A stretch of 45,489 nt of DNA from [Clostridium] clostridioforme AGR2157 (GCF_000424325.1 NZ_AUJR01000040.1:1-45489), one strand, 5' to 3'. Shown: positions 8,838-17,717, counted from the stretch's first letter. Translations and numbers: made by a program. Notes: a model not told the origin generated them from the sequence alone.

Positions 8838-9042
8838 GATACTATCAATCAATGATGATATGGAGTGACATCCAAGGCTTCACCGGGATGGTCGAGCATG
8901 TAGTTCATCTCACCTCCTCAGATTCTGTAGTTTGCCAGCAGCCTGCAAGAGGAGAATAACACAAAAAAAGACGAAAGGAAGATGGAGTTTGAAATGTTTC
9001 ATAACCCCATCGGTGCCTTTCGCAGAAAGGCGGATTATAACT

Positions 9043-10284
9043 ATGAAATTAAAAAAATTACTGGTTCTGTTATTAACTTCGTCAATGGCGGTCGGTCTGG
9101 CGGCCTGCGGCAGCCCAGCTAAGTCTGAGAGCGTTTCGGAAGCAGGCGGAGACAAGGCCCAGGATGTAGTTATGTGGTATTACTGGGAAAATGAAGGCCA
9201 TCAGAAGGCGCTCAATGAGATGCTTGATAAGTACAATACATCTCAAAGCAGCTACAAGATGACGGCTAAATACGTTCCCTTTGCCGATTTCAAAAAACAG
9301 TTGTCCATCGGCGCCTCGGCCAGCGAACTTCCCGATCTGGTGTTGCTGGATTCCCCTGATCATGCAAGCTACGCGTCCATGGGAATTTTTTCAGACTTAA
9401 CCGGAAAATTTGACATCTCTACATACTATGACGGGCCCGCGGCTTCCTGCAGTATTGACGGAAAGCTGTACGGCGTACCATTTGGAAGTAACTGTCTGGC
9501 TTTATATTACAATACGGATATGTTTAAGAAAGCCGGGATTGAGAATCCGCCTGCGACCTGGGATGAACTGAAGGATGCGGCTGAGAAGCTGACTTCCGGT
9601 ACTGTGAGCGGCTTTGCATTTTGCAGCTTACAGAATGAAGAGGGAACCTTTAATTTTATGCCGTGGGTTTGGTCCACCGGTACTGGCTCCTATGAAATTA
9701 ATTCCGAGGGCGGCATAAAGGCTCTGAAATACGTGAAAAGCCTTGTGGATGACGGCGTTATGAGCAAGGAATGTATTAACTGGACTCAGGGTGATGTAAT
9801 GAATCAGTTTATTTCCGGCAACGTGGCCATGATGATTAACGGACCGTGGCAGATTCCAACCATGAAGCAGGAAGCTCCTGATTTAAAATGGGATGTGACC
9901 CTGATTCCCAGGGATAAAGAATACGCTTCGGACCTTGGCGGTGAAAACTATGCTGTCATTGCCGGAGGCAATGAGGCCGGGGCTCTGGACTTTCTGAGTT
10001 TTGCCACGCAGCCGGAACAGGTATCTTATATGATGAATGTTATGGGCTATATCTCTGCCGATAAAGAAATTGCCAAAACACAGTTCACCTCCGATGAGGA
10101 AAAGGTATACCGGAAATTCATTGAGGAAATGGACTATACAAAGGCAAGAGGGCCGTTAGCCGACTGGCCATCCGTATCCGACGCTATCTCCCTGGCCTTC
10201 AATCAGGTGATGACCGGAGCCGCCGAACCGGAAGGGGCTGCCGCGGATGCACAGGCAACCATCGACAGTATTGTTTCCAAATAA
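9043..10284 (+). CDS. ABC transporter sugar-binding lipoprotein
   Basis: A 413-residue family 1 solute-binding protein. The signal peptide is KKLLVLLLTSSMAVG followed by the lipobox LAAC, so Cys22 should be lipidated and the mature protein anchored outside the membrane. The body has the usual CUT1 pattern: DVVMWYYWENEGHQKALNEM, LPDLVLLDSPDHASYASMGI, PFGSNCLALYYNTDMFKKAG followed by PATWDELKDA, then GNVAMMINGPWQI. The ATG at 9043 is chosen because it opens the signal peptide and has AAAGG upstream; further in-frame codons upstream are not needed. The two permease genes follow after a terminator. The sugar is unknown; the GH31 enzyme downstream suggests an alpha-linked oligosaccharide. Confidence 0.95.
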   Translation: MKLKKLLVLLLTSSMAVGLAACGSPAKSESVSEAGGDKAQDVVMWYYWENEGHQKALNEMLDKYNTSQSSYKMTAKYVPFADFKKQLSIGASASELPDLVLLDSPDHASYASMGIFSDLTGKFDISTYYDGPAASCSIDGKLYGVPFGSNCLALYYNTDMFKKAGIENPPATWDELKDAAEKLTSGTVSGFAFCSLQNEEGTFNFMPWVWSTGTGSYEINSEGGIKALKYVKSLVDDGVMSKECINWTQGDVMNQFISGNVAMMINGPWQIPTMKQEAPDLKWDVTLIPRDKEYASDLGGENYAVIAGGNEAGALDFLSFATQPEQVSYMMNVMGYISADKEIAKTQFTSDEEKVYRKFIEEMDYTKARGPLADWPSVSDAISLAFNQVMTGAAEPEGAAADAQATIDSIVSK

Positions 10285-10310
10285 GTTTTGAAATAACAGA
10301 ACAAAATCAG

Positions 10311-10333
10311 ATAAGCGGCCGCTTATTTTTTTT
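10311..10333 (+). terminator. Intrinsic terminator between binding protein and permeases
   Basis: ATAAGCGGCCGCTTAT (10311-10326) is a perfect 16-base palindrome that forms a 6-bp stem with a GGCC tetraloop, followed by a run of T. Placed here it would let most transcripts stop after the binding protein, giving an excess of binding protein over permease, which is common in such operons. Confidence 0.75.
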
Positions 10334-10382
10334 GGACCCTGAAGCACGTTTTTCTGAAGGATAACCGTGAAAAAAAGGAGTA

Positions 10383-11288
10383 ATGGAATTGAAAAAATTA
10401 AAAAAGCTGATCAGATACGACAATATCGGCCTGCTGTTCGTATTGCCTGCGTTTATCTATATGCTGATTTTCGTGGGTTACCCTATTATGGATAATATAA
10501 TCCTGAGTTTTCAGGATGTGACGACCACTACGCTGACGGCGGCGCATAAGCCGTTTGCCGGGCTGGATAATTATATACAGATATTTAACGACTCTGTTTT
10601 TATAAAAGCGCTGTTCAACACGCTGCTGTTTACCGTCAGCTGCCTTGTAATCCAGTTTATTATCGGCTTTGCACTGGCCGTATTTTTTAATCAGAACTTC
10701 AGGATTGCCAAACCGGTCCGTGGTCTTTTGATGATGCCGTGGATGATTCCCATTACGGTGACGGCGCTGATGTTCAAATTTGTGTTCGGAACGGATGTGG
10801 GGATTCTTAACTATGCGCTGCGAAGCCTTGGGCTCATCACCCGGAATATCGACTGGCTCACTTCCGCCGGTACGGCCATGATCGCTATTATCGTGACCAA
10901 TGTGTGGATTGGCATTCCATTTAACATGATTCTTATTTCCACGGGCCTGACTACCATTTCCCAGGAGCTTTATGAGGCCGCGTCCATTGATGGAGCCAAT
11001 AAGGTCCAGTCCTTTTTCCGGATTACTCTGCCGTTGTTAAGACCTGCCATTGAATCCGTGCTGATTCTTGGATTTATTTACACGTTTAAGGTATTCGATC
11101 TGGTTTACGTCATGACCGGGGGCGGACCGGTAAACTCCACCCATATGCTCTCCACCTACTCCTACAAATTGTCCTTTGAGATGTTCAAATACAGCAAAGG
11201 CTCTGCGGTGGCGAATGTATTGCTTGTGATACTGTTGATTGTAGGCTTCTTCTATCTGAAATCCACGTCCTCGGACGAAGAAGCATAA
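10383..11288 (+). CDS. ABC sugar transporter permease, subunit 1 (MalF-like)
   Basis: A 301-residue membrane protein with six predicted spans, beginning YDNIGLLFVLPAFIYMLIFV. The EAA loop that contacts the ATPase is present near residues 197-220: ELYEAASIDGANKVQSFFRI then TLPLLRP. The ATG at 10383 has AAAAAAGGAG close upstream. It forms a heterodimer with the next permease. No ATPase gene is present in this window; CUT1 importers often share one MsmK-like ATPase encoded elsewhere. Confidence 0.95.
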   Translation: MELKKLKKLIRYDNIGLLFVLPAFIYMLIFVGYPIMDNIILSFQDVTTTTLTAAHKPFAGLDNYIQIFNDSVFIKALFNTLLFTVSCLVIQFIIGFALAVFFNQNFRIAKPVRGLLMMPWMIPITVTALMFKFVFGTDVGILNYALRSLGLITRNIDWLTSAGTAMIAIIVTNVWIGIPFNMILISTGLTTISQELYEAASIDGANKVQSFFRITLPLLRPAIESVLILGFIYTFKVFDLVYVMTGGGPVNSTHMLSTYSYKLSFEMFKYSKGSAVANVLLVILLIVGFFYLKSTSSDEEA

Positions 11289-11301
11289 GGAGGGAGATTC
11301 T

Positions 11302-12144
11302 ATGGAAAAAAAGATTACCGGCAGGAAAAATACGGTATTATGTATCGTATCTGTCATTATTCTGTGCATCCTGATGTTTCCTCTGTTTTGGATCGTCGTG
11401 ACCAGCTTAAAAACCGAGCAGGAAATTTTCAGGATTCCGCCGACGATATTCCCCGAGGTCATTAATATAAAGTCCTATGCCGCCCAGGTGGAAACCGGCG
11501 ATTTTAATATGTTCCGTTCTTTTGGTAACAGTCTCCTGATTTCCGTTGGCGCCACAGTGATTGCCGTTGTTCTGGCGGTCCCGGCCTCCTATGGTATTGC
11601 CAAATACCATTTCAGAGGCAAAAAGATGATGATACTCGGTTTTCTGGTAACACAGATGCTTCCGGTATCCGTATTGCTGACGCCCATGTTTATTCTGTTA
11701 AAGGGCATGCATGTATATAATACGCCGATGGCAGCCATTTTAGCGGATGCCACCATCGGCATACCGTTCTCGGTACTGATCCTTAAAAATTATTTTGCCT
11801 CCATTCCAAATGATTTGGAGGAAGCTGCCTATATTGACGGCTGCAACCGGTTTACGGCATTTATCCGGGTGATCATACCCATTGCAAAGTCCGGCGTTAC
11901 GGTCTGTACCATTTTCTCCTTCCTGTACGCCTGGGGCGACCTGGCATATGGTATGACGTTTATTATGGACCAGCAGAAACGGCCTATGACCGCTGGAATT
12001 TTCAACTTTATGGGGCAGTACGGGACAAAATGGAGCTACTTAACGGCGTTTGCGGTAGTTTCCATTATTCCGGTAGCTCTGATATTTATATTTATGCAGA
12101 AATATATTATCAGCGGTATGACCAACGGAGCTGTAAAAGGTTAA
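11302..12144 (+). CDS. ABC sugar transporter permease, subunit 2 (MalG-like)
   Basis: A 280-residue membrane protein with six predicted spans. The N-terminal span is TVLCIVSVIILCILMFPLFW, with the family's VTSLKTEQEIF segment after it. The EAA loop reads NDLEEAAYIDGCNRFTAFIR then VIIPIAKSG. The start has GGAGGGAG upstream, 13 bases after the first permease. It should pair with that permease to form the membrane channel. Confidence 0.95.
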   Translation: MEKKITGRKNTVLCIVSVIILCILMFPLFWIVVTSLKTEQEIFRIPPTIFPEVINIKSYAAQVETGDFNMFRSFGNSLLISVGATVIAVVLAVPASYGIAKYHFRGKKMMILGFLVTQMLPVSVLLTPMFILLKGMHVYNTPMAAILADATIGIPFSVLILKNYFASIPNDLEEAAYIDGCNRFTAFIRVIIPIAKSGVTVCTIFSFLYAWGDLAYGMTFIMDQQKRPMTAGIFNFMGQYGTKWSYLTAFAVVSIIPVALIFIFMQKYIISGMTNGAVKG

Positions 12145-12192
12145 GTACGGCAGCTGCTAAACTATATAAATAATCGACGGAGGCGGATATTT

Positions 12193-14181
12193 ATGTTATG
12201 GGAACAGGATGGAAAATTAATGTATCACTATGATGCGGAGACGATGGTGATTGAACCGTGGGGAATGAATTCAGTTCGTGTCCGGGCCGCAAAAATGGCA
12301 AAGCCGCCCCAGGAGGACTGGGCGCTTCAGATGGAGAAACCTCAGGTGAAGGTGGAAATTAGAAAGGAAGGCAGCGGCATGTCCATGATTAACGGCAAGC
12401 TGGCGGTACGGGTGACTGACGGCGGTAAGCTGATGATGTTTAATCAAAAGGGCGAGCTGCTTTTGGAAGAATACTGGCGCAACCGTCGGGATCTGACCGA
12501 CCCAAAGTGCAGCGCCATCGAGGTGGAAGCCCGGGAATTCCGGCCCAATACAGGTGGTGATTACCACGTAACCATGCGTCTTGAATCTGTGGATACAAAC
12601 GAAAGGATTTACGGCATGGGGCAGTATCAGCAGCCCTATCTGAATCTGAAAGGCGCGGATCTGGAACTGGCCCACCGCAACTCACAGGCCAGTGTGCCAT
12701 TTGCCATTTCATCTCTGGGCTATGGCCTGCTGTGGAACAATCCGGGCGTAGGCCGTGCGGTCTTCGGCAAAAATATTACGAGCTTTGAAGCCTATGGCAC
12801 AAAGGTTCTGGATTATTGGTTCACCTGTGGGGATACGCCGGCGGAAATCGAGGAGCAGTATGCCGCCGTGACCGGAACCGTACCCATGATGCCGGAGTAC
12901 GGACTGGGCTTTTGGCAGTGCAAGCTGCGTTATCAGACCCAGGAGGAGCTTCTTTCCGTTGCTCGGGAATATAAACGCCGGGGGCTGCCGCTGGATCTGA
13001 TCGTCATCGACTTTTTCCATTGGCCGAAGCAGGGAGAATGGAAATTTGACCCGGTCTACTGGCCCGCCCCGGACAACATGGTGCGGGAACTGAAGGAGAT
13101 GGGAGTGGAGTTGATGGTATCCATCTGGCCCACCGTAGATAAGGAATCTGAAAATTTCGGCGAAATGCTGGAAAAAGGGTATCTGATCCGAACAGAACGC
13201 GGGGTGCGCGTGGGGCTTGATTTTGAAGGCGCCACCATCCATTGTGATGTGACAAATCCAGAGGCCCGGAAATTTTTGTGGAACCGTGTAAAGAAAAATT
13301 ATTATGATAAGGGAATCCGCGTCTTCTGGCTGGATGAGGCGGAGCCGGAATATACAGCTTATGATTATGATAATTACCGCTACTATGCAGGTACGGATCT
13401 GGAGATTGGAAATATATATCCGGTGGATTATGCCCGGACCTTTTATGAAGGGATGGAAGCCGCGGGCCAGGGTAACATCGTCAATCTGCTGCGCTGCGCC
13501 TGGGCCGGAAGCCAGCGGTACGGGGCGCTTGTGTGGTCCGGTGATATCGCCTCCAGCTTTGACAGCATGCGTAACCAACTGGCGGCCGGCCTGAATATGG
13601 GGCTGGCAGGCATTCCATGGTGGACAACCGATATCGGAGGCTTTCACGGAGGCGATCCCAATGACCCGAAATTTCGCGAACTGTTTGTACGCTGGTTCCA
13701 ATGGGGAGCCTTTTGCCCTGTCATGCGTCTCCATGGCGACCGTGAGCCGCGACAGCCCCAGTACGGAACAACCGGAGGTGCCCACTGCCGCTCCGGCGCG
13801 GCCAATGAGGTGTGGAGCTATGGCGATGGCGTCTATGAAATCTGTAAAAAATATCTGGAGCTGAGAGAAAAGATGCGCCCATATACCCGGAAACTGATGG
13901 CGGAAGCTCACGAGAAGGGCACGCCGGTCATGCGGACACTGTTCTATGAATTCCCGGAGGATAAGACTGCCTGGACGGTGGAGGATGAATACTGCTACGG
14001 CAGCGAGCTTTTAGTCGCGCCAATCCTGGAGGCCCGGGCTGTAACCCGGAATGTCTATCTGCCGTTGGGTAATTCGTGGATTTTGACAGATAACGATATG
14101 ATATATGAAGGCGGACAGTGGATTACCGTACCGGTGACGCTTGATACTATGCCGGTATTCAGAAGAAAGCGGATCGATTAA
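12193..14181 (+). CDS. GH31 alpha-glycosidase (alpha-xylosidase/alpha-glucosidase type)
   Basis: A 662-residue enzyme with no signal peptide, so cytosolic. The N-terminal part is the beta-sandwich of GH31, and the TIM-barrel follows from about residue 235 (PEYGLGFWQCKLRYQTQEEL). The likely nucleophile is Asp381 in VFWLDEAEPE and the likely acid/base is Asp451 in LVWSGDIASSFD; the conserved WWTTDIGGFHGG and RLHGDREPR blocks follow. GH31 enzymes retain the configuration of alpha-linked sugars. The DEAEP form of the nucleophile motif is seen in alpha-xylosidase-like members, but substrate cannot be fixed from sequence. It lies 48 bases after the permeases, so the imported oligosaccharide is probably cut here inside the cell. 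Confidence 0.93.
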   Translation: MLWEQDGKLMYHYDAETMVIEPWGMNSVRVRAAKMAKPPQEDWALQMEKPQVKVEIRKEGSGMSMINGKLAVRVTDGGKLMMFNQKGELLLEEYWRNRRDLTDPKCSAIEVEAREFRPNTGGDYHVTMRLESVDTNERIYGMGQYQQPYLNLKGADLELAHRNSQASVPFAISSLGYGLLWNNPGVGRAVFGKNITSFEAYGTKVLDYWFTCGDTPAEIEEQYAAVTGTVPMMPEYGLGFWQCKLRYQTQEELLSVAREYKRRGLPLDLIVIDFFHWPKQGEWKFDPVYWPAPDNMVRELKEMGVELMVSIWPTVDKESENFGEMLEKGYLIRTERGVRVGLDFEGATIHCDVTNPEARKFLWNRVKKNYYDKGIRVFWLDEAEPEYTAYDYDNYRYYAGTDLEIGNIYPVDYARTFYEGMEAAGQGNIVNLLRCAWAGSQRYGALVWSGDIASSFDSMRNQLAAGLNMGLAGIPWWTTDIGGFHGGDPNDPKFRELFVRWFQWGAFCPVMRLHGDREPRQPQYGTTGGAHCRSGAANEVWSYGDGVYEICKKYLELREKMRPYTRKLMAEAHEKGTPVMRTLFYEFPEDKTAWTVEDEYCYGSELLVAPILEARAVTRNVYLPLGNSWILTDNDMIYEGGQWITVPVTLDTMPVFRRKRID

Positions 14182-14398
14182 ATACCGTACATCGGTATCG
14201 TACAGCACATAACCCGTCTGCCTCCCGGAACCAGAATCTGGTATCCACTGTTTTAGACAATGGGTATAATAAGCGGCGGCAGATTTGTTTTAATAGGCAG
14301 ATTGAAAACGAATAAAACCCTAGATTAGAGTAATTGAAAAATGTAATTAGGGTAAAAGGGCCATGCATTAATGATAAACTTAGGTAGAGGTGTTGTTT

Positions 14399-14761
14399 AT
14401 GCATGACAGAATAAAGGAATTGAGAAAGAGTGCCCATTTAAGCCAGAAGAGTCTGGGCAATTTACTTGGAATATCCCAGCAGGTAGTAAGCAGAATAGAA
14501 CGTGACAGCAGCACCATGACACGGGAACATTTAGAACTATATGCTGACTTTTTCAACGTCACGTCTGATTATATTTTAGGGCGTTCAAAAGCAAAACGGA
14601 ATTTAGAAGAGCAAAGAGTGCTGCTTGATAAATTACAGGAAAAGTATAATCTGATACAGGTTTTCGATGCATTAAAGCAGGATTATCAGGAAATTGTATG
14701 GGATTTAATGGATGTTATGACGAGCAAGATGGAAAAGATAGATGATGAAAAGCTTATTTAG
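14399..14761 (+). CDS. XRE-family transcriptional regulator
   Basis: A 120-residue protein with an N-terminal XRE helix-turn-helix (IKELRKSAHLSQKSLGNLLG then ISQQVVSRIERDSSTMTREH, ending FFNVTSDYILGRSK), followed by a helical C-terminal tail that probably dimerises. The ATG at 14399 has TAGAGG at a suitable distance; an upstream GTG at 14390 is less likely. The region before it (14182-14398) holds no gene and no convincing promoter, but it has a split inverted motif (ACCCTA ... TAATT ... AATTAGGGT, about 14317-14353) that could be an operator. A strong terminator separates this gene from the agr-like genes, so control of that cluster is possible but not shown. Confidence 0.85.
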   Translation: MHDRIKELRKSAHLSQKSLGNLLGISQQVVSRIERDSSTMTREHLELYADFFNVTSDYILGRSKAKRNLEEQRVLLDKLQEKYNLIQVFDALKQDYQEIVWDLMDVMTSKMEKIDDEKLI

Positions 14762-14787
14762 TTGAGGACACATGGTTACGTGGAGGT

Positions 14788-14842
14788 AAAAATCTTAAAA
14801 ATTTGCAGTGACCCTATTGCAGATTTTTAAGATTTTTTTTTT
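14788..14842 (+). terminator. Strong intrinsic terminator after the XRE gene
   Basis: A stem of about 19 bp with one mismatch (AAAATCTTAAAAATTTGCA pairing with TGCAGATTTTTAAGATTTT), a loop of about 10 bases, and a run of ten T. It isolates the downstream cluster from read-through and could also work for transcripts on the other strand. Confidence 0.85.
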
Positions 14843-14946
14843 GCACGCAGGAATTTTAAAGTCTTATATATGTCTCATAAGAGTCCGCACAGAAGTTACA
14901 TATATACCATCATTAATTACATGTTAGAAATAATTGTCAATTTTTG

Positions 14947-14955
14947 TGGTATATT
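14947..14955 (+). promoter_or_regulatory. Extended -10 promoter for the agr-like genes
   Basis: TGGTATATT (14947-14955) has the TGn extension directly before a TATATT box, 26 bases before the AgrD start. No good -35 hexamer lies at normal spacing, which fits an extended -10 or an activator-dependent promoter. It is the only promoter candidate seen for the long cluster that follows. Confidence 0.45.
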
Positions 14956-14980
14956 GTAAAAAAATAAGGAGGTTTCAACA

Positions 14981-15130
14981 ATGAAGCTGTTAAAAAAGAT
15001 CAAAATGAATCCATCAGTAATGAACCTTTTTGTTATGGCTATTATGGTTTATGCCGCGAACACCCGCTGTGCCTGGATTGGACATCAGCCTAAGATGCCG
15101 GAAGATGTAAGGAATTTCAAGAGGATGTAA
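14981..15130 (+). CDS. agrD: AgrD-like autoinducing peptide precursor
   Basis: A 49-residue peptide with a perfect ribosome binding site (AAGGAGG). The N-terminal half is an amphipathic or hydrophobic leader (KLLKKIKMNPSVMNLFVMAI then MVYAANTR). The core is C-A-W-I-G around Cys30, and the tail is HQPKMPEDVRNFKRM. Aligned by hand on its conserved prolines with Staphylococcus aureus AgrD (core CDFIM, tail DEPEVPKEL), the spacing from Cys to the prolines is identical. That predicts a five-residue thiolactone ring, Cys30 to Gly34, cut after Gly34. The AgrB gene starts 3 bases later. Membership is well supported; the exact mature peptide is inference. Confidence 0.88.
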   Translation: MKLLKKIKMNPSVMNLFVMAIMVYAANTRCAWIGHQPKMPEDVRNFKRM

Positions 15131-15133
15131 CAT

Positions 15134-15706
15134 ATGGAAAAAATGGCAGCTATGCTGGCAGATCGGTTATATGAAGAAAGCAGCTTTCCCGCTGTGTCAT
15201 ACGAGGCTTTTAAGTATGTTATAGAGTTTGCTCTTGAAATGGCGGCTGGCATCCTTGCAAGCGCTATCATAGCCGTTGGATTCAATATGCGGTGGGAAAC
15301 CGCCGCATTCCTTTTGATATTCTGGGTTTTGCGCTCTTATGCCGGCGGAATACATCTGGACAAGTTCAGCCATTGCTTTATTTTCTCTGCACTTGTGATA
15401 GCGGGGACAATGGCACTTGTGAAATACAGTTACGTTCCTTTATGGTTCTCCCACCTTTTGTTTATTGGGGGAGTCGGTGCCTTTATGCTTACGGATCCGG
15501 AGAGTGACAGGAATCGGAAGGTTGATGAAGAGGAAGATGCATACTTCAGGAAAAAACTGCGGCAGTCCCTTTTTGCAATTGCAGTAGTCTATCTATTTTG
15601 CGCGTTTATGCAGAACAGGAAGTACACATTCCTAATCGCCATTACAATAAGTGTTGTCTATGTGCTTATGATACTGGGTAAGGTGAAAAATGCAAAAAAT
15701 AATTAA
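15134..15706 (+). CDS. agrB: AgrB-like peptide-processing membrane protease
   Basis: A 190-residue integral membrane cysteine protease that cuts the AgrD tail and forms the thiolactone. The catalytic pair is visible as His74 and Cys81 in RSYAGGIHLDKFSHCF, with the same six-residue spacing as His77 and Cys84 of S. aureus AgrB. Several spans follow (FIFSALVIAGTMALV, WFSHLLFIGGVGAFML, SLFAIAVVYLFCAF). It starts just after AgrD. Its last 17 bases overlap the start of the VWA-domain gene, so the two are translated from one message. No AgrC sensor or AgrA regulator lies in the window. Confidence 0.92.
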   Translation: MEKMAAMLADRLYEESSFPAVSYEAFKYVIEFALEMAAGILASAIIAVGFNMRWETAAFLLIFWVLRSYAGGIHLDKFSHCFIFSALVIAGTMALVKYSYVPLWFSHLLFIGGVGAFMLTDPESDRNRKVDEEEDAYFRKKLRQSLFAIAVVYLFCAFMQNRKYTFLIAITISVVYVLMILGKVKNAKNN

Positions 15707-17717
15707 ATCTCTTGTGGTGGCCATATGCAGTATCCTACTTATAACGCCAATTTCCATAATAGCTCACGCGGAGGAATACGCCAGTGAAAAAAACGGGCTG
15801 GATGTGATTTTTGTTATGGATTACAGCGGCTCCATGAAATCAAATGACTCGGAACATATTGCTCAGGCTATGGTAAAGGCATTTATTGATACCGTACATA
15901 GTGCCGACATACGGATAGGATTTGTATCCTATAATGACCGTATTCTCTCTTCTGCTTCACCTGTGGAGGTACAAACGGTCGAACAACGTGAAAGACTGAA
16001 ACAGTTAATTGACGGGGTGGGATATTCCGGTAATACCGATATAGGACTGGGCCTGCGTTACGCGGAGGAACTGATTGGACAGGAAAAGGAGCGGAAGAAA
16101 GCAATTGTTCTGATTTCCGATGGCGAATCTGATTTGCAGGGGTCAGAGACCGGACGGTCTTTGCAGAACTCAGAAATGGATATTGATTACGTGTTGGATC
16201 AATGCAGGGAGCAGAATATACCAATCTATACAATCGCCTTTGGAACTTATGATGGAGACGTACAGAGCCTGTCGGAGCTGTCAGAACAAACCGGAGCGCA
16301 AAACTATACGGTGAAAACACCTGAAAACCTTATTGAAATCCTGTATGGTATTTTCACTACGAACATGAACTATAGTATACAGGAAATAACAACGGGTATA
16401 TATTCACAGGGAATGCAGAATATACGGGTGAGGCTGGATGGGTCATATCTGGACGAACTGGATGTGTTGATGATTTCTCCACAGAAGATAGGAAACACTA
16501 TGGTACTGTATGGTGACCGGCAGATTGAGCCGGTGAACTTAAACAATTACGCGGTAGCTAAAATAACAGATGTGGACAGCCATGTAAATGAACTGACTAT
16601 CCAGACCGAAACGCTTAAAGACCAGGAACTGAAGATGTATTTAATCAGTTATCGTGATCTGACTCCTGTTCTGAGCGTTGTTCCGGCTGTGGAGAAAAAT
16701 TCTCCACTATCATATGAAGTCTATTTTAAGGACAAGAATAACACAATTATTTCAGATGAAAACTTTTATGACAACTTTGACTGCGAATTAAACCTGAAAT
16801 ACGATGGCACACAGGCTGAAAGACAGCAGGCGCTTCCTGTAGTTGTCCGTGATGGCGTGATTGCCGGGGAGACAGTGCTGACTGAATCCGGGACTTATTA
16901 TATTAATGGACGCCTGGATGACAGCATGGGAAGCTGCATATTTGGACCGGTTGCGGTAGAGTCCCATAATGGGAAACCGGTGGGTGGATTGCCGGAGCAG
17001 GAATCGTTTGCAATTTTCAGTAAAGAAAAAAAGTATGTGCTGGATGAATACTTTAAAGACCCAAATGGAGATTCTCTCACTTACACTTTACCAGAATCGG
17101 ACAGTCTCTGTGTGACAGCGGAGATATCAGATAGCGTGCTTTCTGTCAAAGCGAGGAAATCGGGGAGGCAGGTGTTGCAGCTGCTGGTTTCTGATGGCGA
17201 GGATGAGATGCTGTATTCGTGGAATGTTACCGTTCCGCCACTATGGCGTACATACTGGTGGGCTGTTCTGTTACTTTGCGCAGCGGCTATAGCAGCACTC
17301 TGGAAGATATTCTATAAGCCAAAGCCGGAGCTTCAGCAGATAGCGGAGCGAAAGGCAGGAAATCGTTTCGCTGGGAAACTTGATGCTTATGTAACGGTGC
17401 AGCCGGAGGATACGGAAGAAATTACACCGCTCACGTTTCCTATGTATAAAATCAAGGACTCCAGGATTTGTTTGGGAAGTCTGATGAAAGAGTATCAGGA
17501 GCTGTCGGACCATCTGGGATTGGAAAATATTTTTTTGATTGCGGATGAAGAACGCAGGATGATACTCTACCATTCAACATGCTCCACAGTTATGTTGGGT
17601 GGAAGCATTGTATGCAGACAGCTTCAGTATAGTGTGCAGTTTGGCGATGTCATCTATATTACATCACCGGACGGGGCATATGAACTGGAACTCCACTATA
17701 TTGCAGTCATTCAATAA
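15690..17717 (+). CDS. Secreted, membrane-anchored VWA-domain protein
   Basis: A 675-residue protein. A signal peptide (SLVVAICSILLITPISIIAH) leads into a von Willebrand A domain at about residues 38-225, with the MIDAS metal site Asp44-x-Ser46-x-Ser48 in FVMDYSGSMK and the later TDIGLG and SDGE elements. The middle 300 residues are beta-rich and probably extracellular. A span at about 518-537 (WWAVLLLCAAAIAALW) is followed by a cytoplasmic tail of about 135 residues that ends VQFGDVIYITSPDGAYELEL, similar in shape to the end of an FHA domain. The topology would link a surface adhesion-like domain to the cytosol. It overlaps AgrB and heads the injection cluster; an anchoring or sensing role is inference. 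Confidence 0.82.
   Translation: MQKIIKSLVVAICSILLITPISIIAHAEEYASEKNGLDVIFVMDYSGSMKSNDSEHIAQAMVKAFIDTVHSADIRIGFVSYNDRILSSASPVEVQTVEQRERLKQLIDGVGYSGNTDIGLGLRYAEELIGQEKERKKAIVLISDGESDLQGSETGRSLQNSEMDIDYVLDQCREQNIPIYTIAFGTYDGDVQSLSELSEQTGAQNYTVKTPENLIEILYGIFTTNMNYSIQEITTGIYSQGMQNIRVRLDGSYLDELDVLMISPQKIGNTMVLYGDRQIEPVNLNNYAVAKITDVDSHVNELTIQTETLKDQELKMYLISYRDLTPVLSVVPAVEKNSPLSYEVYFKDKNNTIISDENFYDNFDCELNLKYDGTQAERQQALPVVVRDGVIAGETVLTESGTYYINGRLDDSMGSCIFGPVAVESHNGKPVGGLPEQESFAIFSKEKKYVLDEYFKDPNGDSLTYTLPESDSLCVTAEISDSVLSVKARKSGRQVLQLLVSDGEDEMLYSWNVTVPPLWRTYWWAVLLLCAAAIAALWKIFYKPKPELQQIAERKAGNRFAGKLDAYVTVQPEDTEEITPLTFPMYKIKDSRICLGSLMKEYQELSDHLGLENIFLIADEERRMILYHSTCSTVMLGGSIVCRQLQYSVQFGDVIYITSPDGAYELELHYIAVIQ

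Noticed and set aside
8849-8908. A 19-residue minus-strand frame (MNYMLDHPGEALDVTPYHH) after a perfect AGGAGGTG
   Set aside because: The ribosome binding site is good, but the peptide is very short, has no recognised family, promoter or neighbour on that strand, and may be a remnant of another gene's start.
12709-13911. A 400-residue open frame on the minus strand inside the GH31 gene
   Set aside because: It is the antisense shadow of a strongly conserved GH31 gene with intact catalytic motifs, and has no ribosome binding site or family pattern.
14981-15130. The AgrD peptide as a bacteriocin or lantibiotic precursor
   Set aside because: The adjacent AgrB with His74/Cys81 and the Cys-to-proline spacing fit AgrD; no lantibiotic-modifying enzyme is present.
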